Assembly (NCBI RefSeq): GCF_008711285.1
Contig: NZ_VXDC01000002.1
Span: forward strand, 186,001-250,000
Length of the DNA: 64,000 nt
Direction: 5' to 3'
DNA from: Roseibium aquae
GTDB taxonomy: Bacteria > Pseudomonadota > Alphaproteobacteria > Rhizobiales > Stappiaceae
A model generated the notes under the pieces. The model worked only from the letters and a program-made list of their open reading frames with translations. It did not search any database and was not told where the DNA came from. A program made the position numbers and the translations under genes. Below, in pieces: positions 26,545-34,781 of this stretch. Positions within the stretch are counted from its first letter, which is position 1, and every line of letters begins with the position of its first letter.

Positions 26545-27176
26545 TTCACGGTTCGCACAGCGCCGGTGAAATCGTGATCCCACGCGTTCTCGCCCGGAAA
26601 GGCAATGGCCGCGACCCCGGCGCGCAGTGCCGCCGTCAGGCTCTCGGCCGTGTTCTCGATCGCGATCGCGTCGGCTGCGGCGAAGCCGGTCTCGTCCAGC
26701 GCGTCCATATAGATATCTGGCGCCGGTTTGGTCCGTGCAGCCCGGCTCGCGTCGCCAACATAGATGAACTGATCGCGTGAAATGGTCGTTCGCATGGCGT
26801 TGAGAAGCGCATCGATATTGGCGCGGCTGGTGGTTGACGCCAGGCCGATTTTGATGCCGTGCTTGCTTGCCCAGTCAAGAACAGGAAGCACACCGGCACG
26901 GGGCTGGAGCGCGCGCGTGGCCAGCATGTCATGGAAGTTCTGCGTCTTGAGCGCATGGATCTGGGCCGCATCGACGCTTTGCCCAAGACTTCTGCCATAG
27001 TGGGCGATCCTGTTCTGCCCGCCCGGTGTCCTGAGCAGCGCGCGATAGGTGGTCAGATCCCAGGCCCACTCCAGGCCGGCTTGTCCAAAGGCGCGGTTAA
27101 AGGCCTCACGCTGCCATTCCGAGGTTTCAGCGAGGGTCCCGATGGAACCGAACAGGATCACTTTTGTTTTTGTCAT
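26490..27176 (-). CDS. HAD-superfamily protein lacking the catalytic aspartates
   Basis: A 228-residue protein with the fold of a CbbY/phosphoglycolate phosphatase-type HAD hydrolase. Motif I, normally D-x-D-G-T, reads FGSIGTL at residues 9-15, so Asp10 is Gly and Asp12 is Ile. Motif II threonine (GLASTTSR) and motif III lysine (RTKPAPDIY) remain. Motif IV is AIENTAESLTAAL with Asn where Asp is usual. Phosphatase chemistry is therefore unlikely; a binding or regulatory role is possible. ATG 27176. It diverges from nothing close and is downstream of phnF on the same strand (89 bases). Confidence 0.82.
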   Translation of the reverse strand: MTKTKVILFGSIGTLAETSEWQREAFNRAFGQAGLEWAWDLTTYRALLRTPGGQNRIAHYGRSLGQSVDAAQIHALKTQNFHDMLATRALQPRAGVLPVLDWASKHGIKIGLASTTSRANIDALLNAMRTTISRDQFIYVGDASRAARTKPAPDIYMDALDETGFAAADAIAIENTAESLTAALRAGVAAIAFPGENAWDHDFTGAVRTVNYLSPELFEDVLKITPVA

Positions 27177-27265
27177 CGAGGCACCGCTTCGGGTTGGGTG
27201 TGGCGTGTACGCTTGCCAACCATCCACGGATTGCCCTCCAGCCTGGTATGTGGGCTATCCCGCTG

Positions 27266-28000
27266 TCAGGTTTCTACAATGAGCTGGATACGGTCTGCCG
27301 CCATTCTCGCCTGTGTGAATTGAACGGGTTGCCCCTTCTTGTCGATATTGACGCTTTCAACCACCAGAACCGGTTGGCCAATGGGCACATTGAGATGCCG
27401 GGCGTCTTGCGGATCGACAAGTTCAGCGGTGATTTGATTGCCTTTTCGCTGATAGTCGGTGATGCCCGCCGCTGTCAGGGCAGCGGTAATGGAACCGGTT
27501 TCCGCATAATCAGTGACGAGGTTCGGCATCCGCGCCTGTTCGAACCAGCTCGTGGCGACAATGATCGGGATACCATCGGCCACCCGGAGGGCCTCGAGCC
27601 GGATCAGAAGCGTCCCGACCGGAACGTCCAGTTTGGCGGCGAGAAAGGCGTTGGCCGCCTCGGTCCGCGAGCCGATCAGCCGGCCGCTTGGCGCCTTTGC
27701 CTGACCCGAGACGATCTCGGAAAAACGGGTGCGGGGGCCGATCGGATAGGACAGCGGGGCGGCCGCGACATAGGTCCCGCGGCCCTGGTCGGCCCTTACG
27801 ATTCCCTCGGATGCGAGTGCGGCAATGGCCCGGCGAACCGTGTGCCGGTTGACCCCGAATTGAGCTGCAATGTCGGATTCTGTCGGCAGGCGCGTGCCCT
27901 GTTTGAAGGTGCCGCTGGCGATTTCGCCTTTTAGCCATTCGCCGATCTGCCGCCAGACGGCAATCCCCGCGCCGCGGTCTATGGAAATGCGTGTCGTCAT
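27266..28000 (-). CDS. phnF: Phosphonate regulator PhnF (GntR/HutC family)
   Basis: A transcription factor of 244 residues that most likely represses the C-P lyase operon. An N-terminal winged helix (residues 10-75) contains LPTESDIAAQFGVNRHTVRRAIAAL and GIVRADQGRGTYVA. The C-terminal UTRA ligand domain (about 95-240) ends with TQARMAADRIQLIVE. ATG 28000 (MTTRISIDRG) matches E. coli PhnF in length; ATG 28039 would add 13 residues but lacks a ribosome site. It is divergent from phnG, and a nested perfect palindrome fills the gap. Confidence 0.92.
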   Translation of the reverse strand: MTTRISIDRGAGIAVWRQIGEWLKGEIASGTFKQGTRLPTESDIAAQFGVNRHTVRRAIAALASEGIVRADQGRGTYVAAAPLSYPIGPRTRFSEIVSGQAKAPSGRLIGSRTEAANAFLAAKLDVPVGTLLIRLEALRVADGIPIIVATSWFEQARMPNLVTDYAETGSITAALTAAGITDYQRKGNQITAELVDPQDARHLNVPIGQPVLVVESVNIDKKGQPVQFTQARMAADRIQLIVET

Positions 28001-28040
28001 GCGTGTGTCATCGGAGCTCGGTATGACTGTGTCAAACATA

Positions 28041-28068
28041 ATATTTGTATAGACAAATATACAAATAT
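28041..28068. promoter_or_regulatory. Nested palindromic operator between phnF and phnG
   Basis: ATATTTGTATA (28041-28051) and TATACAAATAT (28058-28068) are a perfect inverted repeat with a six-base centre. Inside it ATTTGT-ATAG-ACAAAT (28043-28058) is a second perfect inverted repeat. The AT-rich TGTATAGACA core resembles GntR/HutC operators, so PhnF is the likely ligand. Confidence 0.75.
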
Positions 28069-28138
28069 CGGTTATCTCCCCGGTTCTGAAAGGGTGATCC
28101 ACCCAGATGCCAAAAAGCCATGCGGAAAGGCGACTCCC

Positions 28139-28615
28139 ATGACAAGCCCGGCGGCTTCCGAATCCCGGTCTTCCACCGACATGGACCGAAAGGCGGCGAT
28201 GGCCGTTCTTGCGCAGACGAGGCCGGAAGATCTCGCAAAAGCCTATTCCAGCCTGCCTGTTGCACCGGACTATGACTTTGTCCGTCCGCCTGAAACCGGC
28301 CTGGTCATGGTTCGGGGCCGGACTGGCGGGTCGGGTCAGCCGTTCAATCTTGGCGAGGCAACTGTCACCCGCTGCGTTGTCCGGCTGGCCGGCGGACAGA
28401 CCGGCCACGCTTACGTTTTGGGCCGTCACAAGACAAAGGCGGTTCATGCCGCGGTCTGCGACGCACTCTGGCAATGCGAGACCTCCCGTCCACTGGTGAT
28501 GGCGAGTGTGCTTCAGCCGCTCAAGACCCGGCAGGAGGCAGAAGCCGCAAGGCTGGCTGCGGAAACCGCCGCAACGAAGGTCGATTTTTTCACGATGGTT
28601 CGGGGAGACGATTGA
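28139..28615 (+). CDS. phnG: C-P lyase core subunit PhnG
   Basis: A subunit of the PhnGHIJ core that exchanges the phosphonate for adenine on ATP. The 158-residue product has the PhnG blocks VRPPETGLVMVRGR, FNLGEATVTRCVVRL and HKTKAVHAAVCDAL. ATG 28139 is chosen, with about 70 bases between the operator and the start. Its stop shares one base with the phnH start (TGATG), indicating translational coupling. Confidence 0.95.
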   Translation: MTSPAASESRSSTDMDRKAAMAVLAQTRPEDLAKAYSSLPVAPDYDFVRPPETGLVMVRGRTGGSGQPFNLGEATVTRCVVRLAGGQTGHAYVLGRHKTKAVHAAVCDALWQCETSRPLVMASVLQPLKTRQEAEAARLAAETAATKVDFFTMVRGDD

Positions 28616-29241
28616 TGCCCGATCAAAAGCCGCTTTCAGCCCCGGTCCTGGCACCCGGATTTGCCGATCCGGTGCATGATGCCCAGAGATGCTTTCGCGC
28701 TGTCATGATGGCCATGGCCCAGCCCGGAACTCTGAAATCCTTTGATCCGGGCAGTCTCGCGCCCCCGCAGCCGTTGTCGCCGATGGGCGCGGCCTTGGCG
28801 CTGACACTGTTCGACTATGACACGCCGGTCTGGCTGGACGGATCCTTGCGGAAGTCGCCTGATGTTTCCGCGTTTCTGACCTTTCATACAGGCGCGCGCA
28901 TCGTCAGTGAGCCGGTCGACGCGCAATTCGCGCTGATCAACGATCCGCGCGGCCTCATGCCGCTCTGCAGTTTTGATCAGGGCTCGCTCGAATATCCTGA
29001 CCGCGCCGCGACATTGATCTTGTGCCGCACCGTTTTTGGTCAGGGCGATGCTGCACTTCTGGCGGGGCCCGGCCTGAAAGAACCCAAACGCTTTTCGGCA
29101 GGCCTGCTGCCCCCGGCATTCTGGCGGCAGGCAGCCGACAACAACACCCAGTTCCCGCGCGGTGTGGATGTCATTTTCGCCGGAGCCACTGAAGTCGCCG
29201 CTTTGCCCCGGTCCACGACCATTACCCCAATGGAGGCCTGA
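28615..29241 (+). CDS. phnH: C-P lyase core subunit PhnH
   Basis: PLP-transferase-like fold subunit of the C-P lyase core complex, without PLP. The 208-residue protein has PGFADPVHDAQRCFRAVMMAMAQPG at the N-terminus and GPGLKEPKRF plus FPRGVDVIFAG near the C-terminus, matching the family. ATG 28615 overlaps the phnG stop, and phnI follows after three bases. PhnH is required for phosphonate use in organisms with this pathway. Confidence 0.95.
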   Translation: MPDQKPLSAPVLAPGFADPVHDAQRCFRAVMMAMAQPGTLKSFDPGSLAPPQPLSPMGAALALTLFDYDTPVWLDGSLRKSPDVSAFLTFHTGARIVSEPVDAQFALINDPRGLMPLCSFDQGSLEYPDRAATLILCRTVFGQGDAALLAGPGLKEPKRFSAGLLPPAFWRQAADNNTQFPRGVDVIFAGATEVAALPRSTTITPMEA

Positions 29242-29244
29242 TTC

Positions 29245-30360
29245 ATGTATGTGGCTGTCAAGGGCGGTGAAAAGGCAATCCGCAATGCGCACAAACTGCT
29301 CGCGAACCGCCGGCGGGGCGATAGATCGGTTCCCTCGCTCACACTCGACCAGATTGCCGAACAACTGGCGTTGTCGGTCGCGCGGGTTATGGGAGAAGGC
29401 TCGCTTTATGACGAAGGTCTGGCAGCGCTTGCAATCAAGCAAGCCCGTGGGGACCTGATCGAAGCCACATTTCTCCTGCGGGCCTATCGCACCACCCTGC
29501 CGAGGTTTGGTTACAGCACGCCCGTCGATACCGGCGCGATGCGGGTCGAACGCCGGATCTCGGCAACCTACAAGGATTTGCCAGGCGGGCAGGTGCTCGG
29601 ACCAACCTTCGACTACAGCCACCGGCTTCTGGATTTTGCCCTTGCCGCGGAAGAAGAAGGTGATCTGCCGGAGCCGGATCGGGCGTGTCACACGGATGCG
29701 CCCATGCCCCGGGTCACCGATCTGCTGGGTACGGAAGGTTTGATCGAACCGGACCCCGCCGGAGATCCGGGTGCTGCGGTGGGCGATTTGACCCGTGAGC
29801 CTCTGGCGTTTCCGGCCGACCGCGACCTGCGCTTGCAAAATCTTGCACGTGGAGACGAGGGCTTTCTCTTGGCGCTCGCCTATTCCTCCCAGCGCGGTTA
29901 TGCGCGAACCCATCCTTTTACCGGCGAGATCCGATACGGCGCGGTCGAAGTTGAATTCTATGCGGAAGAGTTGGGCTTCGAAGTGCCACTGGGAACCATC
30001 AAGGTCACCGAATGCCAGATGGTCAACCAGTTCTCCGGGTCGGCCAAGGCCCCACCCGCCTTCACCCGCGGCTACGGGCTTGTTTTCGGGCAGGTGGAAC
30101 GCAAGGCCATGGCCATGGCGATGGTTGACCGGGCTCTGCGCTGGCAGGAACTGGGCGAAGAACAGACCGCCCCTGTCCAGGATGAGGAATTCGTCCTCTC
30201 CCATTCCGACAACATTCAGGCAACCGGTTTCGTCGAACACCTGAAGCTGCCGCACTATGTGGATTTTCAGGCCGAACTCGATCTCGTGCGCAAACTCCGG
30301 GCGGAATGGTTCGCCGCCCGGGATGGCGCGAAAACCGGAACGCAGGAGGCCGCGGAATGA
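29245..30360 (+). CDS. phnI: C-P lyase core subunit PhnI
   Basis: Nucleosidase-like core subunit that, with PhnG, PhnH and PhnL, forms the alpha-D-ribose 1-methylphosphonate 5-triphosphate. The 371-residue protein starts MYVAVKGGEKAIRNAHKLL and carries SLTLDQIAEQLALSVARVMGEGSLYDE, AYSSQRGYARTHPF and VNQFSGSAKAPPAFTRGYG, all hallmark PhnI stretches. Length agrees with the family (about 355-370). The stop overlaps the phnJ start (ATGA). Confidence 0.96.
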   Translation: MYVAVKGGEKAIRNAHKLLANRRRGDRSVPSLTLDQIAEQLALSVARVMGEGSLYDEGLAALAIKQARGDLIEATFLLRAYRTTLPRFGYSTPVDTGAMRVERRISATYKDLPGGQVLGPTFDYSHRLLDFALAAEEEGDLPEPDRACHTDAPMPRVTDLLGTEGLIEPDPAGDPGAAVGDLTREPLAFPADRDLRLQNLARGDEGFLLALAYSSQRGYARTHPFTGEIRYGAVEVEFYAEELGFEVPLGTIKVTECQMVNQFSGSAKAPPAFTRGYGLVFGQVERKAMAMAMVDRALRWQELGEEQTAPVQDEEFVLSHSDNIQATGFVEHLKLPHYVDFQAELDLVRKLRAEWFAARDGAKTGTQEAAE

Positions 30361-31292
30361 GCGTCGAGACCACCTCAAACCTCGAGCAGGAATACAATTT
30401 CGCCTATCTGGACGAACAGACCAAACGGATGATCCGCCGCGCCATTTTGAAGGCGATCGCCATTCCCGGTTATCAGGTGCCATTCGCCTCACGGGAAATG
30501 CCGATGCCCTACGGCTGGGGCACGGGCGGTGTTCAGGTCACGGCAGCCATTCTGGGCAAGGCCGATTGCCTGAAGATGATCGACCAAGGCTCCGACGACA
30601 CCACCAACGCGGTGTCCTTGCGCGGGTTCTTTGAAAAGACTGCCGGTGTGGCGACGACCTTCAAGACCCAGGAGGCGAGCATCATCCAGACCCGGCACCG
30701 CATTCCCGAGACGCCGCTTCGCGAAGACCAGATCATCGTTTTTCAGGTGCCGATCCCGGAGCCGCTCAGGTTCCTTGAACCCCGCGAGACCGAGACCCGC
30801 AAGATGCATGCGCTCGAGGATTACGGACTCATGCATGTGAAACTCTATGAGGACATCGCGAAGAACGGACGGATCGCGACCACCTATGCCTATCCGGTCA
30901 AGGTGGCCGGACGGTATCTGATGGATCCCTCGCCGACGCCCAAATTCGACAATCCAAAAATTGACCGGATGGCCGCGCTTCAGCTTTATGGCGCGGGACG
31001 GGAAAAGCGCATTTACGCGGTCCCGCCCTACACCGGCGTCAGAAGCCTCGACTTCGAGGATCACCCGTTCGAAATCCAGAGCTTCGACAAGCCTTGCGGC
31101 CTCTGCGGTGCTGAAGGTGTTTATCTCGATGAAGTCATCCTCGATGACGAGGGCGGCCGGCTGTTCGTCTGTTCCGACACCGATCACTGCGAGGAGCGGC
31201 GGGCGGCCGGCCATACCGGGCCGATGGCCGCCGACCCGGCGGCGAGCCAGCTTTCAAAAGGATCATCGGATGCAGAGGACACCGTTCAATGA
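30357..31292 (+). CDS. phnJ: C-P lyase radical SAM subunit PhnJ
   Basis: Cleaves the carbon-phosphorus bond using an iron-sulfur cluster and S-adenosylmethionine, giving the alkane and ribose cyclic phosphate. The 311-residue protein has the cysteine set CGLC...CSDTDHC near residues 245-275 and the YGWGTGGVQ and FEIQSFDKP segments. It is longer than E. coli PhnJ (281) because of a polar tail of about 35 residues after the last cysteine. ATG 30357 overlaps the phnI stop, and phnK overlaps its own stop. Confidence 0.97.
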   Translation: MSVETTSNLEQEYNFAYLDEQTKRMIRRAILKAIAIPGYQVPFASREMPMPYGWGTGGVQVTAAILGKADCLKMIDQGSDDTTNAVSLRGFFEKTAGVATTFKTQEASIIQTRHRIPETPLREDQIIVFQVPIPEPLRFLEPRETETRKMHALEDYGLMHVKLYEDIAKNGRIATTYAYPVKVAGRYLMDPSPTPKFDNPKIDRMAALQLYGAGREKRIYAVPPYTGVRSLDFEDHPFEIQSFDKPCGLCGAEGVYLDEVILDDEGGRLFVCSDTDHCEERRAAGHTGPMAADPAASQLSKGSSDAEDTVQ

Positions 31293-32077
31293 GCGTGACA
31301 CTCAATGACGAGCCGCTTTTGAACGTGAGCGGACTCACGAAATATTATGGCGGCCGCATCGGCTGCCAGGATGTCGTGTTTCAGTTGTGGCCGGGCGAAG
31401 TCCTGGCCATTGTCGGGGAAAGCGGATCGGGCAAGACAACCTTGCTCAATTGCCTGTCGACCCGCTTGCCGCCCAGTACAGGTGTCATCGAGTACCGCAT
31501 GCGGGACGGGTCGATGCGCAATCTGTATCAGTTGAGCGAAGCCGAACGCCGCTTCCTGATGCGGACCGACTGGGGCTTTGTACACCAGCATGCCGCCGAC
31601 GGCCTGCGCATGACCGTGTCCGCGGGCGCCAATGTCGGAGAACGGCTGATGGCAGTCGGGGACAGGCACTACGGCAAGATCCGCGCGACGGCGGCAGATT
31701 GGCTCGGACGGGTGGAAATCTCCGAAGACCGGATCGATGACGATCCGCGGTCCTTTTCCGGCGGCATGCGCCAACGCCTGCAGATTGCCCGCAATCTGGT
31801 GACCAAGCCGCGGCTGGTTTTCATGGACGAGCCGACCGGGGGGCTGGATGTTTCGGTTCAGGCGCGTCTTTTGGATCTTCTGCGCCAGCTTGTGGCCGAC
31901 ATGGGTCTGGCCGTCATCATCGTTACCCACGATCTCGCGGTTGCCCGGCTCCTGTCGCACCGGATCATGGTGATGAAGGACGGGCTCGTCATCGAAAGCG
32001 GCCTGACGGATCAGGTCCTCGACGATCCGCGCGAACCCTATACCCAGCTTCTTGTTTCTTCCATCTTGCAAGTTTGA
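31289..32077 (+). CDS. phnK: Phosphonate C-P lyase ABC protein PhnK
   Basis: An ABC-type ATPase that docks on the C-P lyase core rather than on a membrane transporter. The 262-residue protein has Walker A GESGSGKTT, the signature FSGGMRQRLQ, Walker B RLVFMDEPTGG and the switch histidine in VTHDLAV. The PhnK-type segment RTDWGFVHQHAADGLRM is distinctive. ATG 31289 overlaps the phnJ stop. Confidence 0.95.
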   Translation: MSVTLNDEPLLNVSGLTKYYGGRIGCQDVVFQLWPGEVLAIVGESGSGKTTLLNCLSTRLPPSTGVIEYRMRDGSMRNLYQLSEAERRFLMRTDWGFVHQHAADGLRMTVSAGANVGERLMAVGDRHYGKIRATAADWLGRVEISEDRIDDDPRSFSGGMRQRLQIARNLVTKPRLVFMDEPTGGLDVSVQARLLDLLRQLVADMGLAVIIVTHDLAVARLLSHRIMVMKDGLVIESGLTDQVLDDPREPYTQLLVSSILQV

Positions 32078-32088
32078 TGAGGCCGCCC

Positions 32089-32790
32089 ATGACCGTACGC
32101 CTATATCTAAATGGGGTCGCCAAGACGTTCACCATGCACCTGCAAAACGGGATCAGGATCCCCGTGGTATCGAATGTCGATTTTTCAGTCGCCGCGGGGG
32201 AATGCGCGGTTCTTGGCGGGCCTTCCGGCGCGGGCAAAAGTTCGATCCTGAAGATGGTCTACGGCAACTATCGCTGCGAGGAAGGTCAGATTCTCGTGAC
32301 GGTGGGGGACAGGATCATCAACATTGCGGGGGCGGAGCCGAGGCGAATTCTGTCTCTCCGCCGCGATACTATTGGCTATGTCAGCCAGTTTCTGAGGGTC
32401 ATCCCGCGGGTGAGCGCCGTGGACGTGGTCGCTGAACCGTTGATCGCGCAAGGCGCGGATGCGGCGCAGGCGGCCGGCAAGGCGAAGGACCTGCTGGCCC
32501 GACTGAACGTGCCGGAGCGTCTTTGGTCCTTGCCGCCGGCGACCTTTTCGGGCGGCGAGCAGCAACGGGTCAATATCGCTCGTGGCTTCATCGCGGACTA
32601 CGCGCTTCTGCTCCTGGACGAACCGACTGCTTCGCTCGATGCCGCCAACCGGGCGGTCGTGGTCTCGCTGGTGGATGAAAAGAAAAAACAGGGCGTTGCG
32701 ATGCTCGGAATACTGCACGATCTCGATGTCCGCGAGCGCATTGCCGATCGGATCATCGACGTGACGGACTTTCAGGTCACAGCTGCCTAA
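32089..32790 (+). CDS. phnL: Phosphonate C-P lyase ABC protein PhnL
   Basis: Second ABC ATPase of the C-P lyase system, needed with PhnI for the first nucleoside exchange. The 233-residue protein shows LGGPSGAGKSS (Walker A), TFSGGEQQRVNIARG (signature), and LLLLDEPTASLD (Walker B). ATG 32089 (MTVRLYLNGVAKTFT) has GAGG eight bases upstream and fits E. coli PhnL (226). ATG 32077 overlaps the phnK stop and is an alternative. A 114-base gap with a hairpin follows before the next gene. Confidence 0.94.
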   Translation: MTVRLYLNGVAKTFTMHLQNGIRIPVVSNVDFSVAAGECAVLGGPSGAGKSSILKMVYGNYRCEEGQILVTVGDRIINIAGAEPRRILSLRRDTIGYVSQFLRVIPRVSAVDVVAEPLIAQGADAAQAAGKAKDLLARLNVPERLWSLPPATFSGGEQQRVNIARGFIADYALLLLDEPTASLDAANRAVVVSLVDEKKKQGVAMLGILHDLDVRERIADRIIDVTDFQVTAA

Positions 32791-32856
32791 AGCCGGCAGA
32801 TCCGGCAGGACCGTCACAGGATCGACACGGTGGACACGTAGGTGCATGAGATCTTT

Positions 32857-32880
32857 CGCCGGAACCCCGGCGGCCTTCTT
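32857..32880 (+). terminator. Hairpin after phnL
   Basis: CGCCGG (32857-32862) and CCGGCG (32867-32872) with a four-base loop precede GCCTTCTTT, 66 bases after the phnL stop. It is a modest intrinsic terminator or attenuator that could separate phnGHIJKL from the DUF1045-phnM-phnN unit. Confidence 0.4.
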
Positions 32881-32904
32881 TGAATAGAGAAGAGAAATAC
32901 GCTG

Positions 32905-33639
32905 ATGCGGTATGCAATCTATTTTGCGGCGCCCGCCAACGATCCGCTGATGGAGCTTGGATCCTTGTGGCTGGGCCGGGACCCCTTTACCGGGCTGCCG
33001 GTGATCCAGCCCCATGTACCGGGTGTCAGCGCCCAGCGGTTGGCCGAATTGACCGCCGATCCGCGCCGCTACGGATTTCACGGCACGCTGAAGGCGCCCT
33101 TTTCGTTGAAACAGGGCGTTTTGGAGGACGATCTCCTGGCTGAATGCGCGCGGTTCGGGTCGCACGTCGCCCCCTTCGGCATCCCGGGTCTTGAGGTCAC
33201 CCGCCTAGGGCGATTTCTGGCCCTGACGCCAAGCGAGGAGGCGCCGGAGTTGCCGGCCCTTGCGGCGCTGTGCGTGAAGACTTTCGAACCCTTCCGGGCG
33301 CCGCTGCCGGAAAGCGATCTGGCGCGCCGCCGCGCCGCGGGGCTGACCCGGGTTCAGGACAACAATTTGGTGCACTGGGGATACCCGTATGTGTTCGGGG
33401 ATTTCCGCTTCCACATGACGCTCACCAACAAGCTGGTGGATGACAACGAAGCCCTTTATCTGGAGCGGGCCGCACAATCCCATTTTCAGGAAATGACCGG
33501 CCGGCCGATAACGTGCACGGCTTTCGGCCTTTATGTCGAGCCCGAGCGCGGCGCGCCATTCGAGGTCCATTCCATGTTCGATTTGACCGGAGAGACGCGC
33601 CCAAGTGAAGCGGCGGCCCGGCTGAAGGAGGTTCAATGA
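32905..33639 (+). CDS. DUF1045 2H-phosphoesterase-like phosphonate metabolism protein
   Basis: A 244-residue protein of the DUF1045 family, found in phn loci of alphaproteobacteria. Two H-x-T motifs, HGTLKAPF (His59) and HMTLTNKL near residue 173, are the catalytic pair of 2H phosphoesterases, which open cyclic phosphates. Because the C-P lyase makes a ribose 1,2-cyclic phosphate and no phnP is seen here, this protein probably takes the PhnP step; that is inference. ATG 32905. Its stop overlaps the phnM start (ATGA). Confidence 0.88.
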   Translation: MRYAIYFAAPANDPLMELGSLWLGRDPFTGLPVIQPHVPGVSAQRLAELTADPRRYGFHGTLKAPFSLKQGVLEDDLLAECARFGSHVAPFGIPGLEVTRLGRFLALTPSEEAPELPALAALCVKTFEPFRAPLPESDLARRRAAGLTRVQDNNLVHWGYPYVFGDFRFHMTLTNKLVDDNEALYLERAAQSHFQEMTGRPITCTAFGLYVEPERGAPFEVHSMFDLTGETRPSEAAARLKEVQ

Positions 33640-34781
33640 GCAGTATTTCTCCCGCTTTCAAGAATGCCCATCTCGTCTTAAGCGGTGAAGTTCGTGAAGG
33701 GAGCCTGAGTGTCGGGGCGGATGGCCGCATCGCGGACATCGGCGGCCAAAGCACAGCATCCGGGCATGACTGCGAAGGCGACTACCTGTTGCCCGGACTT
33801 GTCGAACTGCACACCGATCATCTGGAAGTGCACTATGCTCCCCGGCCAAAAGTGCATTGGAACCCGGTTTCGGCGGTTCAGGCGCATGACGCCCAGATCG
33901 CCTGCGCCGGTATCACCACCGTTTTCGACGCGCTCCGTGTCGGCATGGATGAAGATGCGGACCTGCGCTATTCAGACATGCGGGCGCTGGCCGATGCGAT
34001 CGAGACCGGACAGGCGGAAGACCGTTTGCGCGCAGACCACTTCATCCACCTGCGCTGCGAAGTCTCCGCGCCGGACGTCATGGAGGCGTTTTCCGTTTTC
34101 GAGAATGACCCGAGGGTCCGGTTGATCTCGCTGATGGATCATACTCCCGGCCAGCGCCAATTCGTCTCCTTGCACTCCTTCCGCGCCTACTACATGGGAA
34201 AAAAGGGGTTCAACGACGCCCAGATGGATGCATTTATCGAAGAGCGGAAGGCCCGGGCCGACAAGAATGCGCCGCAGAACCGCCAGATGATCTCCGCGTT
34301 TGCCGGAGCGCGCGGGATCGCGATTGCCAGTCATGATGATGCCACGATCGACCATGTCGAGGAGGCCATCTCCTTGAACACCAGAATCGCAGAATTCCCG
34401 ACGACCACCGAAGCGGCAAAGGCGTCGCAGGATGCCGGGATGGCCGTTTTGATGGGCGCGCCGAATGTGGTGCGCGGCGGGTCCCATTCGGGAAATGTGT
34501 CTGCAAGGGAATTGGCGGAGAACGGCTGGCTGGACGTTTTGTCCTCGGATTACGTGCCTGTTTCCCTGCTTCAGGCGGCGTTTCAACTTGCGGAAGAGGT
34601 CGACGCGATCACGCTGCCCGATGCGGTTGCGATGGTGACAGCCAAACCTGCCGATGCGATTGGCCTGTCTGATCGCGGGCGTCTGGAACCGGGCCGCCGG
34701 GCCGATCTGGTTCAGGTTCGTCTTGTGGGCCAGATCCCGATCGTTCGGGGGGTCTGGCGCGAAGGCCGCCGGGTCGCTTGA
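33636..34781 (+). CDS. phnM: Ribose 1-methylphosphonate 5-triphosphate diphosphatase PhnM
   Basis: Removes pyrophosphate from the nucleotide-like C-P lyase intermediate. The 381-residue amidohydrolase has the metal motif ELHTDHLEVH near residue 59 and GIAIASHDDATIDHV. The MGAPNVVRGGSHSGN and SSDYVP blocks are hallmarks of PhnM. The ATG at 33636 overlaps the DUF1045 stop, and phnN starts on the last base of the phnM stop, so the three genes form a coupled unit. Confidence 0.96.
   Translation: MSSISPAFKNAHLVLSGEVREGSLSVGADGRIADIGGQSTASGHDCEGDYLLPGLVELHTDHLEVHYAPRPKVHWNPVSAVQAHDAQIACAGITTVFDALRVGMDEDADLRYSDMRALADAIETGQAEDRLRADHFIHLRCEVSAPDVMEAFSVFENDPRVRLISLMDHTPGQRQFVSLHSFRAYYMGKKGFNDAQMDAFIEERKARADKNAPQNRQMISAFAGARGIAIASHDDATIDHVEEAISLNTRIAEFPTTTEAAKASQDAGMAVLMGAPNVVRGGSHSGNVSARELAENGWLDVLSSDYVPVSLLQAAFQLAEEVDAITLPDAVAMVTAKPADAIGLSDRGRLEPGRRADLVQVRLVGQIPIVRGVWREGRRVA

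Noticed and set aside
28001-28654. Long N-terminal extension of PhnF running over phnG
   Set aside because: It would cover the operator and the phnG coding sequence, and PhnF homologues begin near MTTRISIDRG.
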